Source: JARRPM01 sp963765545
GTDB lineage: Bacteria; Pseudomonadota; Gammaproteobacteria; Pseudomonadales; Halieaceae
Assembly (NCBI GenBank): GCA_963765545.1
Contig: CAVXWW010000008.1
Coordinates: 62,001-126,000, forward strand
Length of the DNA stretch: 64,000 nucleotides
Direction of reading: 5' to 3'
The position numbers were made by a program, and so were the translations under genes. Of this stretch, positions 51,831-61,452 are shown piece by piece (within the stretch, counting starts at the first letter, position 1; each line of letters begins with the position of its first letter). A model generated the notes under the pieces. The model saw only the letters and a program-made list of their open reading frames with translations, did not search any database and had not been told where the DNA came from.

Positions 51831-52553
51831 TCAGCCGCGTGATGCCGGGTACACAACCGACCACAACCAGCGCCACAGCGTGTTCCCCTCCAGCACCTCC
51901 CGGTTGATGGCATCGAAAAAGCGCTCCAGCTCGGCCGGGTCCTTGAAATACTCCATGCGGGTGACAAAGCCGCGCTCCGGGTCCAGTTCTTTTACGACTT
52001 TGGCCGGGTTGCCGGCCACCACGACGTTGGCGGGAACATCTTTTGTAACCACTGCGCGAGCTGCCACTACACTGTTCTCGCCAATAGTGACGCCTTTGAG
52101 CACGGTGGAGTGGTCGCCCAGCCAGACATTGTCGCCAATGGTAACCGGTGTGGCCCTGTCGTCGCGCACCGTGCGGTCATAAATTGTGTGCCAGTCGGAG
52201 TCGGTAACATAGCTGCCGTTGGCCAGCATCACACCATTGCCGATGGTTATCTGGTCACTGGCGCTGATACGCGAGCCGGGACTCATCAGCACGCAGTCGC
52301 CAATCTGTACCCGACCCTCGCCCTCTTCGCGCCCCCAGACGCCGATTTCAACCCGCTGGCCCGGCTCCCCTATAGCGGTAAAGCTGCGGCCAATTGTTAT
52401 ATTGTTGCCGGAAATATGAACATACCAGGGCTTCATGATGGTGTGGTGAGGTCCCAGCGATGCACACTCAGGGCGCAGGAAATACTCCGCATACCAGTGC
52501 CGGAAATTGAGGTAGGCCTTCTTCAGCCAGTAGGGGCGCAAGTCTTCGCGCAT
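51831..52553 (-). CDS. Acyltransferase with left-handed beta-helix (hexapeptide repeats)
   Basis: 240 residues from ATG 52553 (GGAG 7 bases upstream). Hexapeptide-type repeats run through VQIGDCVLMSPGSRISAS, ITIGNGVMLANGSYV, VTIGDNVWLGDHSTVLKGVTIGENSVVAARAVVTKDVPANVVVAGNPAKVV, the last being the acetyl-CoA-binding end. The HTIYD motif after SYVTDSDW supplies the catalytic His area. A frame open to 53081 reads into the methyltransferase gene on the other strand and is rejected. Likely O-acetylates a sugar or small molecule; acceptor unknown. Confidence 0.85.
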   Translation of the reverse strand: MREDLRPYWLKKAYLNFRHWYAEYFLRPECASLGPHHTIMKPWYVHISGNNITIGRSFTAIGEPGQRVEIGVWGREEGEGRVQIGDCVLMSPGSRISASDQITIGNGVMLANGSYVTDSDWHTIYDRTVRDDRATPVTIGDNVWLGDHSTVLKGVTIGENSVVAARAVVTKDVPANVVVAGNPAKVVKELDPERGFVTRMEYFKDPAELERFFDAINREVLEGNTLWRWLWSVVYPASRG

Positions 52554-52669
52554 GGGCGAACTCCGTCGTCGGTAGATGTGTTGATTATGGGGCGCTATCA
52601 TCGCAGCGGCACTGACCAACATCAAACCCACCGTGGTAATAACCACTGACAGGAAGGATACCGGCGCTT

Positions 52670-53374
52670 TTGCAAGAAACATCACGCCGCCCCACCAGTA
52701 ACCAGCCCCACCTGCACCCGCGGCTTGCAGAAACGGTTGCTCGAAACCTGCAATACCGCTCGCAAAAGCCTGTGGCCCGCCACAGTGTCGCAGCCTTTGA
52801 GTTGTTGCTGGCTGAACTCGCGCAGCGGCCACGGCCATTGGTGCTGGACTCTTTCTGCGGCACCGGGCACAGCACTGCCGCGCTTGCCGGGCGCCACCCC
52901 GGGCACCTGGTGGTGGGCATCGACAAATCCAGCGCCAGGCTTGAACGGCACCCCGCGACATCACCTGACAATTACCTGCTGCTGCGGGCTGACTGTGAAG
53001 CCCTGTGGCAATTACTGGGCAGGGAGCAGATAGGCGTCGACCACCACTACATGCTGTATCCCAATCCATGGCCCAAGGCAAAGCATCTGCAGCGCCGGGT
53101 ACACGGCAGCGCCGGCTTCTACTGGCTGGTACAGCTCGCAGCCAACGCTGCAGTGGGTGAGGGCCGGATCGAGCTGCGCAGCAACTGGCAAACCTATGTG
53201 GAGGAGTTTGGCATCGCTATGCACCTGGCGGGTTGCCGCGGTATCGTCACCCGCGTTCAGCCCGAGCCTCCACTGAGCCTGTTTGAACACAAGTACCGGG
53301 ACAGCGGACATGAATTGTGGGCGTTTACCGGCAAGGTTGTGGAATCCTGGCGCCCGCCATCTGATCCGGGCTAG
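52670..53374 (+). CDS. TrmB-like SAM-dependent methyltransferase
   Basis: 234 residues. LVLDSFCGTGHSTAALA is the SAM loop, VVGIDKSSARL the next acidic strand, and MLYPNPWPKAKHLQRRVHG corresponds to the FPDPWPKKRHxKRR block of tRNA (m7G46) methyltransferase TrmB. The rest deviates from true TrmB, so it may be a paralogue. Start taken as TTG 52670; no closer ribosome-binding site than AGGAAGG 13 bases upstream. Divergent from the acyltransferase gene. Confidence 0.75.
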   Translation: MQETSRRPTSNQPHLHPRLAETVARNLQYRSQKPVARHSVAAFELLLAELAQRPRPLVLDSFCGTGHSTAALAGRHPGHLVVGIDKSSARLERHPATSPDNYLLLRADCEALWQLLGREQIGVDHHYMLYPNPWPKAKHLQRRVHGSAGFYWLVQLAANAAVGEGRIELRSNWQTYVEEFGIAMHLAGCRGIVTRVQPEPPLSLFEHKYRDSGHELWAFTGKVVESWRPPSDPG

Positions 53375-53402
53375 CTTACCCCGTAGCTGTATCAGCGGCT
53401 GG

Positions 53403-53441
53403 CCGGCCACACCTCGCCGGCCACACCTCGCCGGCCACACC
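53403..53441 (+). repeat. 14-base tandem repeat upstream of cysE
   Basis: CCGGCCACACCTCG at 53403-53416 and 53417-53430, plus a partial third copy sharing 11 bases from 53431. It lies in the 120-base gap before cysE. Origin by replication slippage is likely; a role in cysE expression is possible but unsupported. Confidence 0.85.
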
Positions 53442-53494
53442 GTGACGAATGGTCGCTTCTGGGCTACAGTGCCATACTGATACTGAGGTGATTT

Positions 53495-54313
53495 ATGTCT
53501 GAACCATCCCAAGACCCCCTGTGGGCCCGCATCCGCGAGGAGACGGCCCGGCACGCAGCAGAGGAGCCGATACTGGCGAGCTTCCTGCATGCCACAATCC
53601 TGAACCATACCGAGCTGGAAGATGCCCTGAGCTTTCACCTGGCCAACCAGCTGGACAGCGCCACCGCATCCTCCCTGTTACTGCGGGAAGTCATCCTGCA
53701 GGCTTTCGAAAGTGACCCGGCGATCCACCAGGCTGTAAGGGATGACCTGATGGCTGTGATGGAAAGGGACTCCGCCTGCCATGAGCTCTATATACCCTTT
53801 CTTTACTTCAAGGGCTTTCACGCCCTGCAAACCCAGCGAGTGGCCCACTGGCTGTGGCGGGGGGGGCGTGAACCCCTGGCCCTGTTTTTCCAGAACCGCA
53901 TGTCCACCTGCTTCGGCGTCGATATACACCCGGCCGCACGCATGGGCAGGGGCATCATGCTCGATCACGCCACGGGCCTTGTGATAGGTGAAACTGCTGT
54001 GGTGGGAAACAATGTGTCAATCCTGCAATCAGTCACCCTGGGCGGTACCGGCAAGGACGAGGGCGACCGCCACCCCAAAATCTGCGACGGCGTGCTGATC
54101 AGTGCCGGGGCCAAAATCCTGGGCAATATCTGTGTGGGGGAGGGTGCGAAAGTCGGTGCCGGCAGCGTGGTACTGGAAAACGTACCGGCTCACACCACGG
54201 TAGCCGGCGTGCCGGCAAAAGTTGTCGGGCGCCCCTCCAGCGATCAACCGGCCCTGGAAATGGAACACGATTTTTGCTGCGACGAGGCAGCTGCCCGGCA
54301 AGAGGTGGGTTGA
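53495..54313 (+). CDS. cysE: Serine O-acetyltransferase
   Basis: 272 residues. First cysteine-synthesis step: acetyl-CoA plus serine to O-acetylserine. N-terminal helical domain (LWARIREETARHAAEEPILASFLHATIL) then a hexapeptide beta-helix: FGVDIHPAARMGRGIMLDHATGLVIGET (catalytic Asp-His), GGTGKDEGDRHPKI, and GAGSVVLENVPAHTTVAGVPAKVV. GAGGTGAT precedes ATG 53495. Ends with an acidic tail including CC but not the usual terminal Ile that mediates the cysteine synthase complex, so complex formation may differ. Confidence 0.95.
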   Translation: MSEPSQDPLWARIREETARHAAEEPILASFLHATILNHTELEDALSFHLANQLDSATASSLLLREVILQAFESDPAIHQAVRDDLMAVMERDSACHELYIPFLYFKGFHALQTQRVAHWLWRGGREPLALFFQNRMSTCFGVDIHPAARMGRGIMLDHATGLVIGETAVVGNNVSILQSVTLGGTGKDEGDRHPKICDGVLISAGAKILGNICVGEGAKVGAGSVVLENVPAHTTVAGVPAKVVGRPSSDQPALEMEHDFCCDEAAARQEVG

Positions 54314-54326
54314 AAGCCGCTAGTGG

Positions 54327-55400
54327 CTATACCGCTGACTGATGATACCGGGGCGAGAGTTCCTGCACAGCGTCGACAAATGCGGTGACATGATCCGGAT
54401 TGACCCCGGGTGTTATACCGTGGCCCAGGTTAAACACGTGTCCGGGGCCATTGCCATAGGCGGCCAGGATAGCCGCCACCTCTTCCCTGATGCGGGCGGG
54501 TGACGCGAACAGCATGCTGGGATCCATATTGCCCTGCAGGGCTACCCGATCGCCAATCAATTGCCGGGCGACGCCTATGTCGGTGGTCCAGTCGATACCT
54601 ACCGCCTGGGCACCGCAGCCGGCAATAGTATCCAGCCACTGGCCACCGCCCTTGGTAAACACAATAACCGGGACCGCGCGACCATCAGCCTCGGTGGGCA
54701 AACGGGCGATTATCCTGCTCATATAGTCCAGGGAGAACTCACGATAGCCTGCGGCGCTCAGGCTGCCACCCCAGGTATCGAAGATCTGCACAGCCTGGGC
54801 GCCAGCCCGGATCTGGGCGGACAGGTAGTCGCCAACGGCATCCGCCAACAGGGACAATAGCGCGTGCATCAGCCGGGGCTGGTCATAAGCCATGGCCTTG
54901 ACCCTGGCAAAATCCTTTGATGAGCCGCCTTCGACCATATAGGTGGCGAGCGTCCATGGGCTGCCGGTAAATCCAATCAAAGGCACCTGACCATTCAGCT
55001 CACGCCGAATCGTGCGCACCGCGTTCATTACATAGTCCAGGTCGTCCTCGGCCACAATCTTGTTGAGCCCGGCGAGATCGGCCTCACTGCGCACCGTCTT
55101 GCGAAAGCGCGGTCCCTCGCCCTCTTCGAAATACAGCCCCAGTCCCAGCGCGTCAGGGATGGTCAGGATATCGGAAAACAGGATTGCGGCATCCATGGGG
55201 TAGCGACGCAGGGGCTGCAGCGTAACCTCGCAAGCGAGCTCAGCATTCTTGCAAAGATCCAGGAAGGACCCCGCCTGCTGCCGGGTCGCCCGATACTCGG
55301 GCAAATAGCGGCCGGCCTGCCTCATCATCCAGATCGGGGTGCGGTCCACAGGTTGCCGCAGCAGGGCGCGCAGGAATCGGTCGTTCTTCAGTTCACTCAT
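54327..55400 (-). CDS. hemE: Uroporphyrinogen decarboxylase
   Basis: 357 residues; removes four carboxylates from uroporphyrinogen III. PIWMMRQAGRYLPEYR (Arg residues for substrate), AAILFSDILTIPDALGLGL (catalytic Asp), GFTGSPWTLATYMVEGG and NLGHGITPGVNPDHV are signature blocks. Follows gltD by 26 bases on the same strand, as in Pseudomonas. Confidence 0.96.
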   Translation of the reverse strand: MSELKNDRFLRALLRQPVDRTPIWMMRQAGRYLPEYRATRQQAGSFLDLCKNAELACEVTLQPLRRYPMDAAILFSDILTIPDALGLGLYFEEGEGPRFRKTVRSEADLAGLNKIVAEDDLDYVMNAVRTIRRELNGQVPLIGFTGSPWTLATYMVEGGSSKDFARVKAMAYDQPRLMHALLSLLADAVGDYLSAQIRAGAQAVQIFDTWGGSLSAAGYREFSLDYMSRIIARLPTEADGRAVPVIVFTKGGGQWLDTIAGCGAQAVGIDWTTDIGVARQLIGDRVALQGNMDPSMLFASPARIREEVAAILAAYGNGPGHVFNLGHGITPGVNPDHVTAFVDAVQELSPRYHQSAV

Positions 55401-55426
55401 GGGGGACTATGGCCTTGTGCTGCTGG

Positions 55427-56848
55427 TTAGACTTCCAGGAAATCGAGTATGCCCTCGGCCGCCTGGCGACCTTCCCAAATGGCAGTGACTACAAGGTCCG
55501 AGCCACGCACCATATCACCGCCGGCAAAGACTTTGGGGTTGCTGGTCTGGAAATTGAACTGCTGGGCCTCGGGAGCAACTACACCGCCCCAATCGTTGGT
55601 CTGCACCTCGATGTCCTCCAGCCACTTGGGCGGATCAGGCTGGAACCCGAACGCGATAATCACCGCATCTGCTTCCAGCACGACCTCACTGCCGGGTATG
55701 GGGCTGGGACGTCGCCGGCCATCAGCGTCGGGCTCGCCCAGTTTGGTTTTCACCACTTTCACGCCACAGGCCTGGCCAAAGTACTCCACGATTTCCAGGG
55801 GTTGCCGGTTGTAAAGGAACTCCACCCCTTCCTCGGTGGCATTTTTCACTTCACGCCGCGAGCCCGGCATATTCTGCTTGTCCCGACGGTAGGCGCATAT
55901 CACGTGTTCCGCCTGCTGCCGCACGGCGGTGCGCACGCAATCCATGGCGGTATCACCACCACCAAGGACAATCACCCGCTTGCCCTTGAGATTGACATAG
56001 GCATCGGCGGGCTGCTCAAAGCCCAGGTTGTGGTTCACATTACCGACCAGGTAGGGCAGGGCTTCGTAGACGCCCGGCAGGTTTTCCCCGGGGAAATCAC
56101 CACGCATATACTTGTAGGTGCCCATACCCATGAAGACCGCATCGAACTGTTCGAATATCTCGTTGATGGTAATGTCCTTGCCCACCTCGGTATTCAGTCT
56201 GAACTCTATACCCATTTCCTCGAATATCTCGCGGCGGCGAACCATCACTTCTTTTTCGAGCTTGAATTCCGGTATCCCGAAAGTGAGCAGACCACCAATC
56301 TCCGGGTAGCGGTCAAATACCACAGGCTTGACCCCGCTGCGCGTCAGCACATCGGCACAGCCGAGTCCCGCCGGACCCGCACCGATAATTGCGACAGTCT
56401 TGCCCGTCGGGACCACGCCGGACATATCCGGTCGCCAGCCCATCGCCAGGGCCGTATCGGTAATATATTTCTCGGAAGCGCCAATAGTCACCGCGCCAAA
56501 ACCGTCATTGAGCGTGCAGGCGCCCTCACACAGCCGGTCCTGTGGGCAAACCCGGCCACAGACCTCGGGCAGAGTGTTGGTCTGATGGCTGAGCTCCGCA
56601 GCCTCGAACAGGTTGCCCTCTGCCACCAGTTTCAGCCAGTTGGGGATAAAATTGTGTACCGGGCACTTCCACTCGCAGTAGGGGTTGCCGCATTCCAGGC
56701 AGCGGTGGGACTGATCGGCCACCTGTTCCTGCGTATAGGGTTTATAGATTTCAACATATTCCGTTTTGCGCGTGCGCAGAGTCTTCTTGTCGGGATCATT
56801 GCGACCGACGTCTATAAACTGGAAGTTGTTCTCCAATCTTTTACTCAT
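55427..56848 (-). CDS. gltD: Glutamate synthase small subunit (NADPH)
   Basis: 473 residues. N-terminal cysteines CLECGNPYCEWKCPVHN and CGRVCPQDRLCEGAC hold two 4Fe-4S clusters; VAIIGAGPAGLGCADVL binds FAD, and VIVLGGGDTAMDCVRTAV binds NADPH. It passes electrons to GltB. AGGAAAAGG precedes ATG 56848, 9 bases after gltB. Confidence 0.96.
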   Translation of the reverse strand: MSKRLENNFQFIDVGRNDPDKKTLRTRKTEYVEIYKPYTQEQVADQSHRCLECGNPYCEWKCPVHNFIPNWLKLVAEGNLFEAAELSHQTNTLPEVCGRVCPQDRLCEGACTLNDGFGAVTIGASEKYITDTALAMGWRPDMSGVVPTGKTVAIIGAGPAGLGCADVLTRSGVKPVVFDRYPEIGGLLTFGIPEFKLEKEVMVRRREIFEEMGIEFRLNTEVGKDITINEIFEQFDAVFMGMGTYKYMRGDFPGENLPGVYEALPYLVGNVNHNLGFEQPADAYVNLKGKRVIVLGGGDTAMDCVRTAVRQQAEHVICAYRRDKQNMPGSRREVKNATEEGVEFLYNRQPLEIVEYFGQACGVKVVKTKLGEPDADGRRRPSPIPGSEVVLEADAVIIAFGFQPDPPKWLEDIEVQTNDWGGVVAPEAQQFNFQTSNPKVFAGGDMVRGSDLVVTAIWEGRQAAEGILDFLEV

Positions 56849-56857
56849 AGCCTTTTC

Positions 56858-59800
56858 CTAGTCTGTGTTGCGCAACCGCGACAATAGACGGTCAAAGTCA
56901 GCTGCCTTGGGTTTCACCAGCCAGAACTTGCCAACGTAGTCTTCAAAGTTTTCCAGCAGCTCAGTGCCCCATCCCGATTGGGTTTCTACCACAAATTCCC
57001 GGACGTTGGCACGCAGGTGATTGCGGTAGGGCTCCATATATTCGGCACTGACGCGGTGAATTTCCACCAGCTCGTGGTTGTACTTGTCAATAAAGGTGCG
57101 ATCCTGGTCCAGCACGTAGGCGAAACCGCCCGTCATACCCGCCCCGAAATTGACTCCGGTGGGGCCCAGCACCGTAATCACGCCGCCGGTCATGTACTCG
57201 CAGCAGTGATCCCCGGCGCCCTCGATCACCGCGTGAGCACCACTATTACGCACCCCGAACCGCTCGCCGGCGATGCCGGCCGCGAACAGGCGGCCACCGG
57301 TGGCGCCGTAAAGGCAGGTGTTGCCGATAATGACAGTTTCCCGGGATTCAAATTCGCTGTTGCGAGGAGGGTAGATCACCAGCTTGCCGCCGGCCATACC
57401 CTTGCCCACATAGTCGTTGGAGTCCCCTTCCAGATACATATGCAGGCCGCCGGCATTCCACACACCAAAACTCTGGCCAGCAGTTCCCGACAAGCGCAGC
57501 ACCAGCGGCGGCGCGGAGTCCATACCGGTATTGCCATGGCGACGGGCTATCTCGCCCGATAGCCGCGCACCAATCGACCGGTCGCAGTTGGTCACTTCAA
57601 ATTCGAATTCGCCGCCGCTTTTGGACTCAATCGCCGCCAGGGTGGCCGCCAGCATCTCTTCGGCTTTCTCGCCGCGATCAAACGGCACGTTGGACGCCAC
57701 CTGGCAAAACTCCGGCTGTCCCTCTGCCTCGGTCGACTTGTGCAGGATAGGTGAGAGGTCCAGCTTACCCTGCTTCGCGGTATCACCGGGCAGCAACTCC
57801 AGCAGGTCGGTTCTGCCGATCAGCGCCTCCAGTGAGGGAACGCCCAACAGGGCGAGCCACTCGCGCGTCTCCGTCGCCACGAAAGTGAAGAAATTAATCA
57901 CCATCTCCACGGTGCCATTGAAGTGGTCATCCCGTAGTTTCTGGTTCTGGGTTGCCACGCCCGTGGCGCAGTTGTTGAGGTGACAGATACGTAAGTACTT
58001 ACACCCGAGTGCCACCATAGGAGCGGTGCCAAAGCCGAAACTCTCGGCTCCCAGGATCGCTGCCTTGATCACGTCCAGACCCGTTTTCAAGCCACCATCG
58101 GCCTGCAGACGGATCAGGCCCCGCAGGTGATTACCCCGCAGGGTCTGCTGCACCTCCGCCAAACCCAGTTCAAAAGGCGAGCCGGCATAGCGGATGGATG
58201 TGAGGGGGCTTGCGGCGGTGCCACCGTCATAACCAGAAATGGTAATCAGGTCTGCATAGGCTTTTGCCACCCCTGCCGCAATGGTGCCCACCCCGGGCTC
58301 TGACACCAGCTTGACCGATACCAACGCCGTGGGATTGACCTGCTTCAAATCAAAAATCAGCTGGGCCAGGTCTTCAATGGAATAAATGTCGTGGTGCGGG
58401 GGAGGTGAAATCAGCGTCACCCCGGGCACCGAATAGCGCAGCTTGGCGATCAGGTCATTGACCTTGCCGCCCGGTAGCTGGCCACCTTCGCCGGGCTTTG
58501 CGCCCTGGGCGACCTTGATCTGCAGTACCTCTGCATTGACCAGGTAGTGCGGGGTTACACCAAACCGGCCAGAAGCTATTTGCTTGATCTTGGACATTCG
58601 CTCGGTGCCAAAGCGCGCTGGATCCTCACCCCCTTCCCCCGAGTTGGAGCGTGCACCCATTCTGTTCATAGCCGCCGCCAGAGCCTGGTGAGCTTCGGGG
58701 CTCAGCGCGCCCAACGACATCCCCGCCGAATCAAACCGCGGCAGAATTTTTTCAATGGGCTCTACCTCATCCAACGCCAGGGCTTTATCGGCTTTCACCG
58801 GCTTCATCAAGTCTCTCAATGTGGCGACCGGGCGATCATTGACAAGGGAGGTGTAGCGCTGGTAAATCGCATAATCTCCGCTGGCGACCGCCTGCTGCAG
58901 GGTCATTACCACGTCGGGGTTGAAGGCGTGATACTCCTGCCCATGGACATACTTGAGCAGGCCACCCTGCTCAAGACCCTTGCGCAAGGTCCAGGCCCTG
59001 CGCGCCAACGCTTTCTGGTCCTCCTCCAGTTCATAAAAATCGGCGCCACCGATTCTTGAAGAAACACCGCGGAAGGCCTTATCAACTACCTCAGGCGCAA
59101 GGCCAACGGCCTCGAACAGCTGGGCACCCCGGTAGGAACTGACGGCGGAAATGCCCATTTTGGACATGATCTTGAGCAATCCCTTGTTGATGCCTTTACG
59201 ATAATTCTTGTAACAGGCACTGGGCTCGCCAAGTACTTCGCCGCTGCGGATAAGATCTTCCAGCACGCTATAGGCCAGGTAGGGGTAAACGGCGGTCGCG
59301 CCAAACCCGATCAAACAGGCGATCTGGTGCGAATCCCTGGCGCTGCCCGTTTCCACCACCATATTGGCATCCACCCGCAGCCCCTTCGCAATCAGGTGAT
59401 GGTGCACTGCACCTGCGGACAACAGGCTATGGATAGGCAGGCGACCTTTGTCTATGGCCCGGTCGGAGAGGATCAGAATCGAGGTGCCCTCGCGCACTGC
59501 CTGCTCGGCATCCACCGCCATATCGGCGACAGCCTGTTGCAGGTCTTTCTCAGCGGGGTTGTAGGTGCAATCAATTCTTTGGGATACAAATCCCGGACGG
59601 TTCAGTTGCAACAGGGTAGTGAATTTGCCCTGGGACAACACCGGCGAGGACAGGATAACCCGGTCCGCATGGTCCGGGCCTTCCAGGAAAATATTCTTTT
59701 CGCCACCCAGATCGGTTTCCAACGACATCACGATAGTCTCCCGCAGGGGATCTATCGGCGGGTTGGTCACCTGGGCAAATTTCTGCCGAAAATAATCGTA

Positions 59801-61303
59801 CAGTGAGCGCTCCAACCGGGACAGTACGGCCATAGGTGTATCGTCACCCATGGAGCCCACGCCCTCGTTGCCGGATTCCGCCAGCGGTCGCAACACCTGG
59901 TCACGCTCCTCGAAGCTCACCTGGAACATTTTCATATAACTGTTCAGCCGGGTCGAATCGATGTCGGTGGCCAACTCCCCACCGAATGTTCCCTCGATGC
60001 GCTGGGCTTTTTCCTTGAGCCAGCGCTTGTAAGGCTGGCTGCTCTTCAGGCGATTGTCGATCTCATCATTCTGCAGCAACTCGCCCGTCTGGGTGTCGAC
60101 CATCAGAATCTGGCCGGGGCCCACTCTGCCCTTGGCGATCACGTCTTCGCTCTTGTAGGGGTGAGTGCCCACTTCGGATGCGAGCGTGATAAAACCGTCT
60201 TTGGTAGTCACCCACCTGGCGGGGCGCAGGCCGTTGCGATCAAGCAGGCAGACGGCGTAACGACCGTCGGTTAATACGATCCCGGCCGGGCCATCCCAGG
60301 GCTCCATATGCATGGAGTGGTATTCATAGAAAGCCTTCAGCTCCGGGTCCATAGACTCGATATTCTGCCAGGCAGGCGGAATCAACATACGCAGAGCCCG
60401 CGCCATATCCACCCCACCCGTGAGCAGCACATCCAGCATATTGTCTAGACTGGATGAATCCGAACCGGTGCGGTTAACCAACGGCGCGATGGCCTGAATA
60501 TCCGGAAGCCTGTCGGTCTCAAACCGGGCCGTGCGGGCATCTGCCCAGTTGCGGTTCCCTTCAATGGTATTGATCTCGCCATTGTGGGCGAGCAATCGGA
60601 ACGGCTGGGCCAGGGGCCAGCGCGGCATGGTATTGGTAGAAAATCGCTGGTGGAACACACAGATAGCGGTTTCCAGACGTTCGTCATCAAGATCGAGATA
60701 GAAGCGCGGCAGATCGACGGGCATGACCAGCCCCTTGTAGGCGATGACCTTGCCCGACAGGCTGCAAATATAGAACTCTGCATCTTCCTCGCTGGCAATC
60801 TCTGCCTTGCGCCGGGCGACGAAGAGTTTGGACGCCAAATCCTCATCGGACACGCCCGAGGCATCTATAAAGAGCTGCTCAATAACAGGCAGGCTGGCCA
60901 GGGCTATAGAGCCGCAGACGGTGCTGTCAGTTGGCACCACTCGCCAGCCCAGTACACGCAAGCCCTGGTCACAGATCGCCTGCTCAGTTGCCTTACGCGC
61001 ACGGGCCGCGAGTTCAGGGTCCCTGTTCAGGAAGATCTGGCCCACGCCGAACTGGTCGCCCGGCCCTGCGCCAAAACACTCCATGGCAAGCGTACGCATG
61101 AAACCGACCGGCATCTGCATAAGAAGGCCACACCCGTCACCGGTCTTGCCATCCGCCGCAATCCCGCCGCGGTGTGTCATGCAGGTCAGGGATTCTATCG
61201 CCGTACGCAGCAGGCGATGGCTGGCTTCGCCCGCGGTATGGGCAATCAGTCCGAAACCGCAATTGTCACGGAATTCTTCAGGTCTAAAGAGGCCTGCGCT
61301 CAT
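56858..61303 (-). CDS. gltB: Glutamate synthase large subunit
   Basis: 1481 residues. After a short propeptide, Cys15 in DNCGFGLIAHTAGE is the N-terminal glutaminase nucleophile. The glutaminase domain includes HRGGIAADGKTGDGCG and HNGEINTIEGN; the synthase barrel has GARSNSGEGGEDPARF, GYDGGTAASPLTSIRYAG and CKYLRICHLNNCATGVAT (3Fe-4S cysteines); the C-terminal beta-helix ends with GVITVLGPTGVNFGAGMTGG. ATG 61303 has GGA upstream. The 149 bases between gltB and aroB hold no gene; Pseudomonas has a SPOR-domain (damX) gene in this position, absent here. Confidence 0.97.
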   Translation of the reverse strand: MSAGLFRPEEFRDNCGFGLIAHTAGEASHRLLRTAIESLTCMTHRGGIAADGKTGDGCGLLMQMPVGFMRTLAMECFGAGPGDQFGVGQIFLNRDPELAARARKATEQAICDQGLRVLGWRVVPTDSTVCGSIALASLPVIEQLFIDASGVSDEDLASKLFVARRKAEIASEEDAEFYICSLSGKVIAYKGLVMPVDLPRFYLDLDDERLETAICVFHQRFSTNTMPRWPLAQPFRLLAHNGEINTIEGNRNWADARTARFETDRLPDIQAIAPLVNRTGSDSSSLDNMLDVLLTGGVDMARALRMLIPPAWQNIESMDPELKAFYEYHSMHMEPWDGPAGIVLTDGRYAVCLLDRNGLRPARWVTTKDGFITLASEVGTHPYKSEDVIAKGRVGPGQILMVDTQTGELLQNDEIDNRLKSSQPYKRWLKEKAQRIEGTFGGELATDIDSTRLNSYMKMFQVSFEERDQVLRPLAESGNEGVGSMGDDTPMAVLSRLERSLYDYFRQKFAQVTNPPIDPLRETIVMSLETDLGGEKNIFLEGPDHADRVILSSPVLSQGKFTTLLQLNRPGFVSQRIDCTYNPAEKDLQQAVADMAVDAEQAVREGTSILILSDRAIDKGRLPIHSLLSAGAVHHHLIAKGLRVDANMVVETGSARDSHQIACLIGFGATAVYPYLAYSVLEDLIRSGEVLGEPSACYKNYRKGINKGLLKIMSKMGISAVSSYRGAQLFEAVGLAPEVVDKAFRGVSSRIGGADFYELEEDQKALARRAWTLRKGLEQGGLLKYVHGQEYHAFNPDVVMTLQQAVASGDYAIYQRYTSLVNDRPVATLRDLMKPVKADKALALDEVEPIEKILPRFDSAGMSLGALSPEAHQALAAAMNRMGARSNSGEGGEDPARFGTERMSKIKQIASGRFGVTPHYLVNAEVLQIKVAQGAKPGEGGQLPGGKVNDLIAKLRYSVPGVTLISPPPHHDIYSIEDLAQLIFDLKQVNPTALVSVKLVSEPGVGTIAAGVAKAYADLITISGYDGGTAASPLTSIRYAGSPFELGLAEVQQTLRGNHLRGLIRLQADGGLKTGLDVIKAAILGAESFGFGTAPMVALGCKYLRICHLNNCATGVATQNQKLRDDHFNGTVEMVINFFTFVATETREWLALLGVPSLEALIGRTDLLELLPGDTAKQGKLDLSPILHKSTEAEGQPEFCQVASNVPFDRGEKAEEMLAATLAAIESKSGGEFEFEVTNCDRSIGARLSGEIARRHGNTGMDSAPPLVLRLSGTAGQSFGVWNAGGLHMYLEGDSNDYVGKGMAGGKLVIYPPRNSEFESRETVIIGNTCLYGATGGRLFAAGIAGERFGVRNSGAHAVIEGAGDHCCEYMTGGVITVLGPTGVNFGAGMTGGFAYVLDQDRTFIDKYNHELVEIHRVSAEYMEPYRNHLRANVREFVVETQSGWGTELLENFEDYVGKFWLVKPKAADFDRLLSRLRNTD

Positions 61304-61452
61304 AATCAGTCCAAAATAATGTTTAATAACAACAAGTTGACGCGGAACACCCGGAGCCCAGGCGTGTACGAGGTACCAGCGCCGGGCTTAGAGGGGGGAG
61401 GACATTCTACACACACGCGCCGCGCCGAACAAACGCTGTAGAAGGCAGGAAA

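Noticed and set aside
52554..53081. N-terminal extension of the hexapeptide acyltransferase
   Set aside because: It runs through the TrmB-like gene on the other strand; ATG 52553 has a good ribosome-binding site and the family start.
55409..56887. 492-residue frame on the + strand
   Set aside because: Shadow of gltD; high-GC codon structure keeps the antisense frame open.
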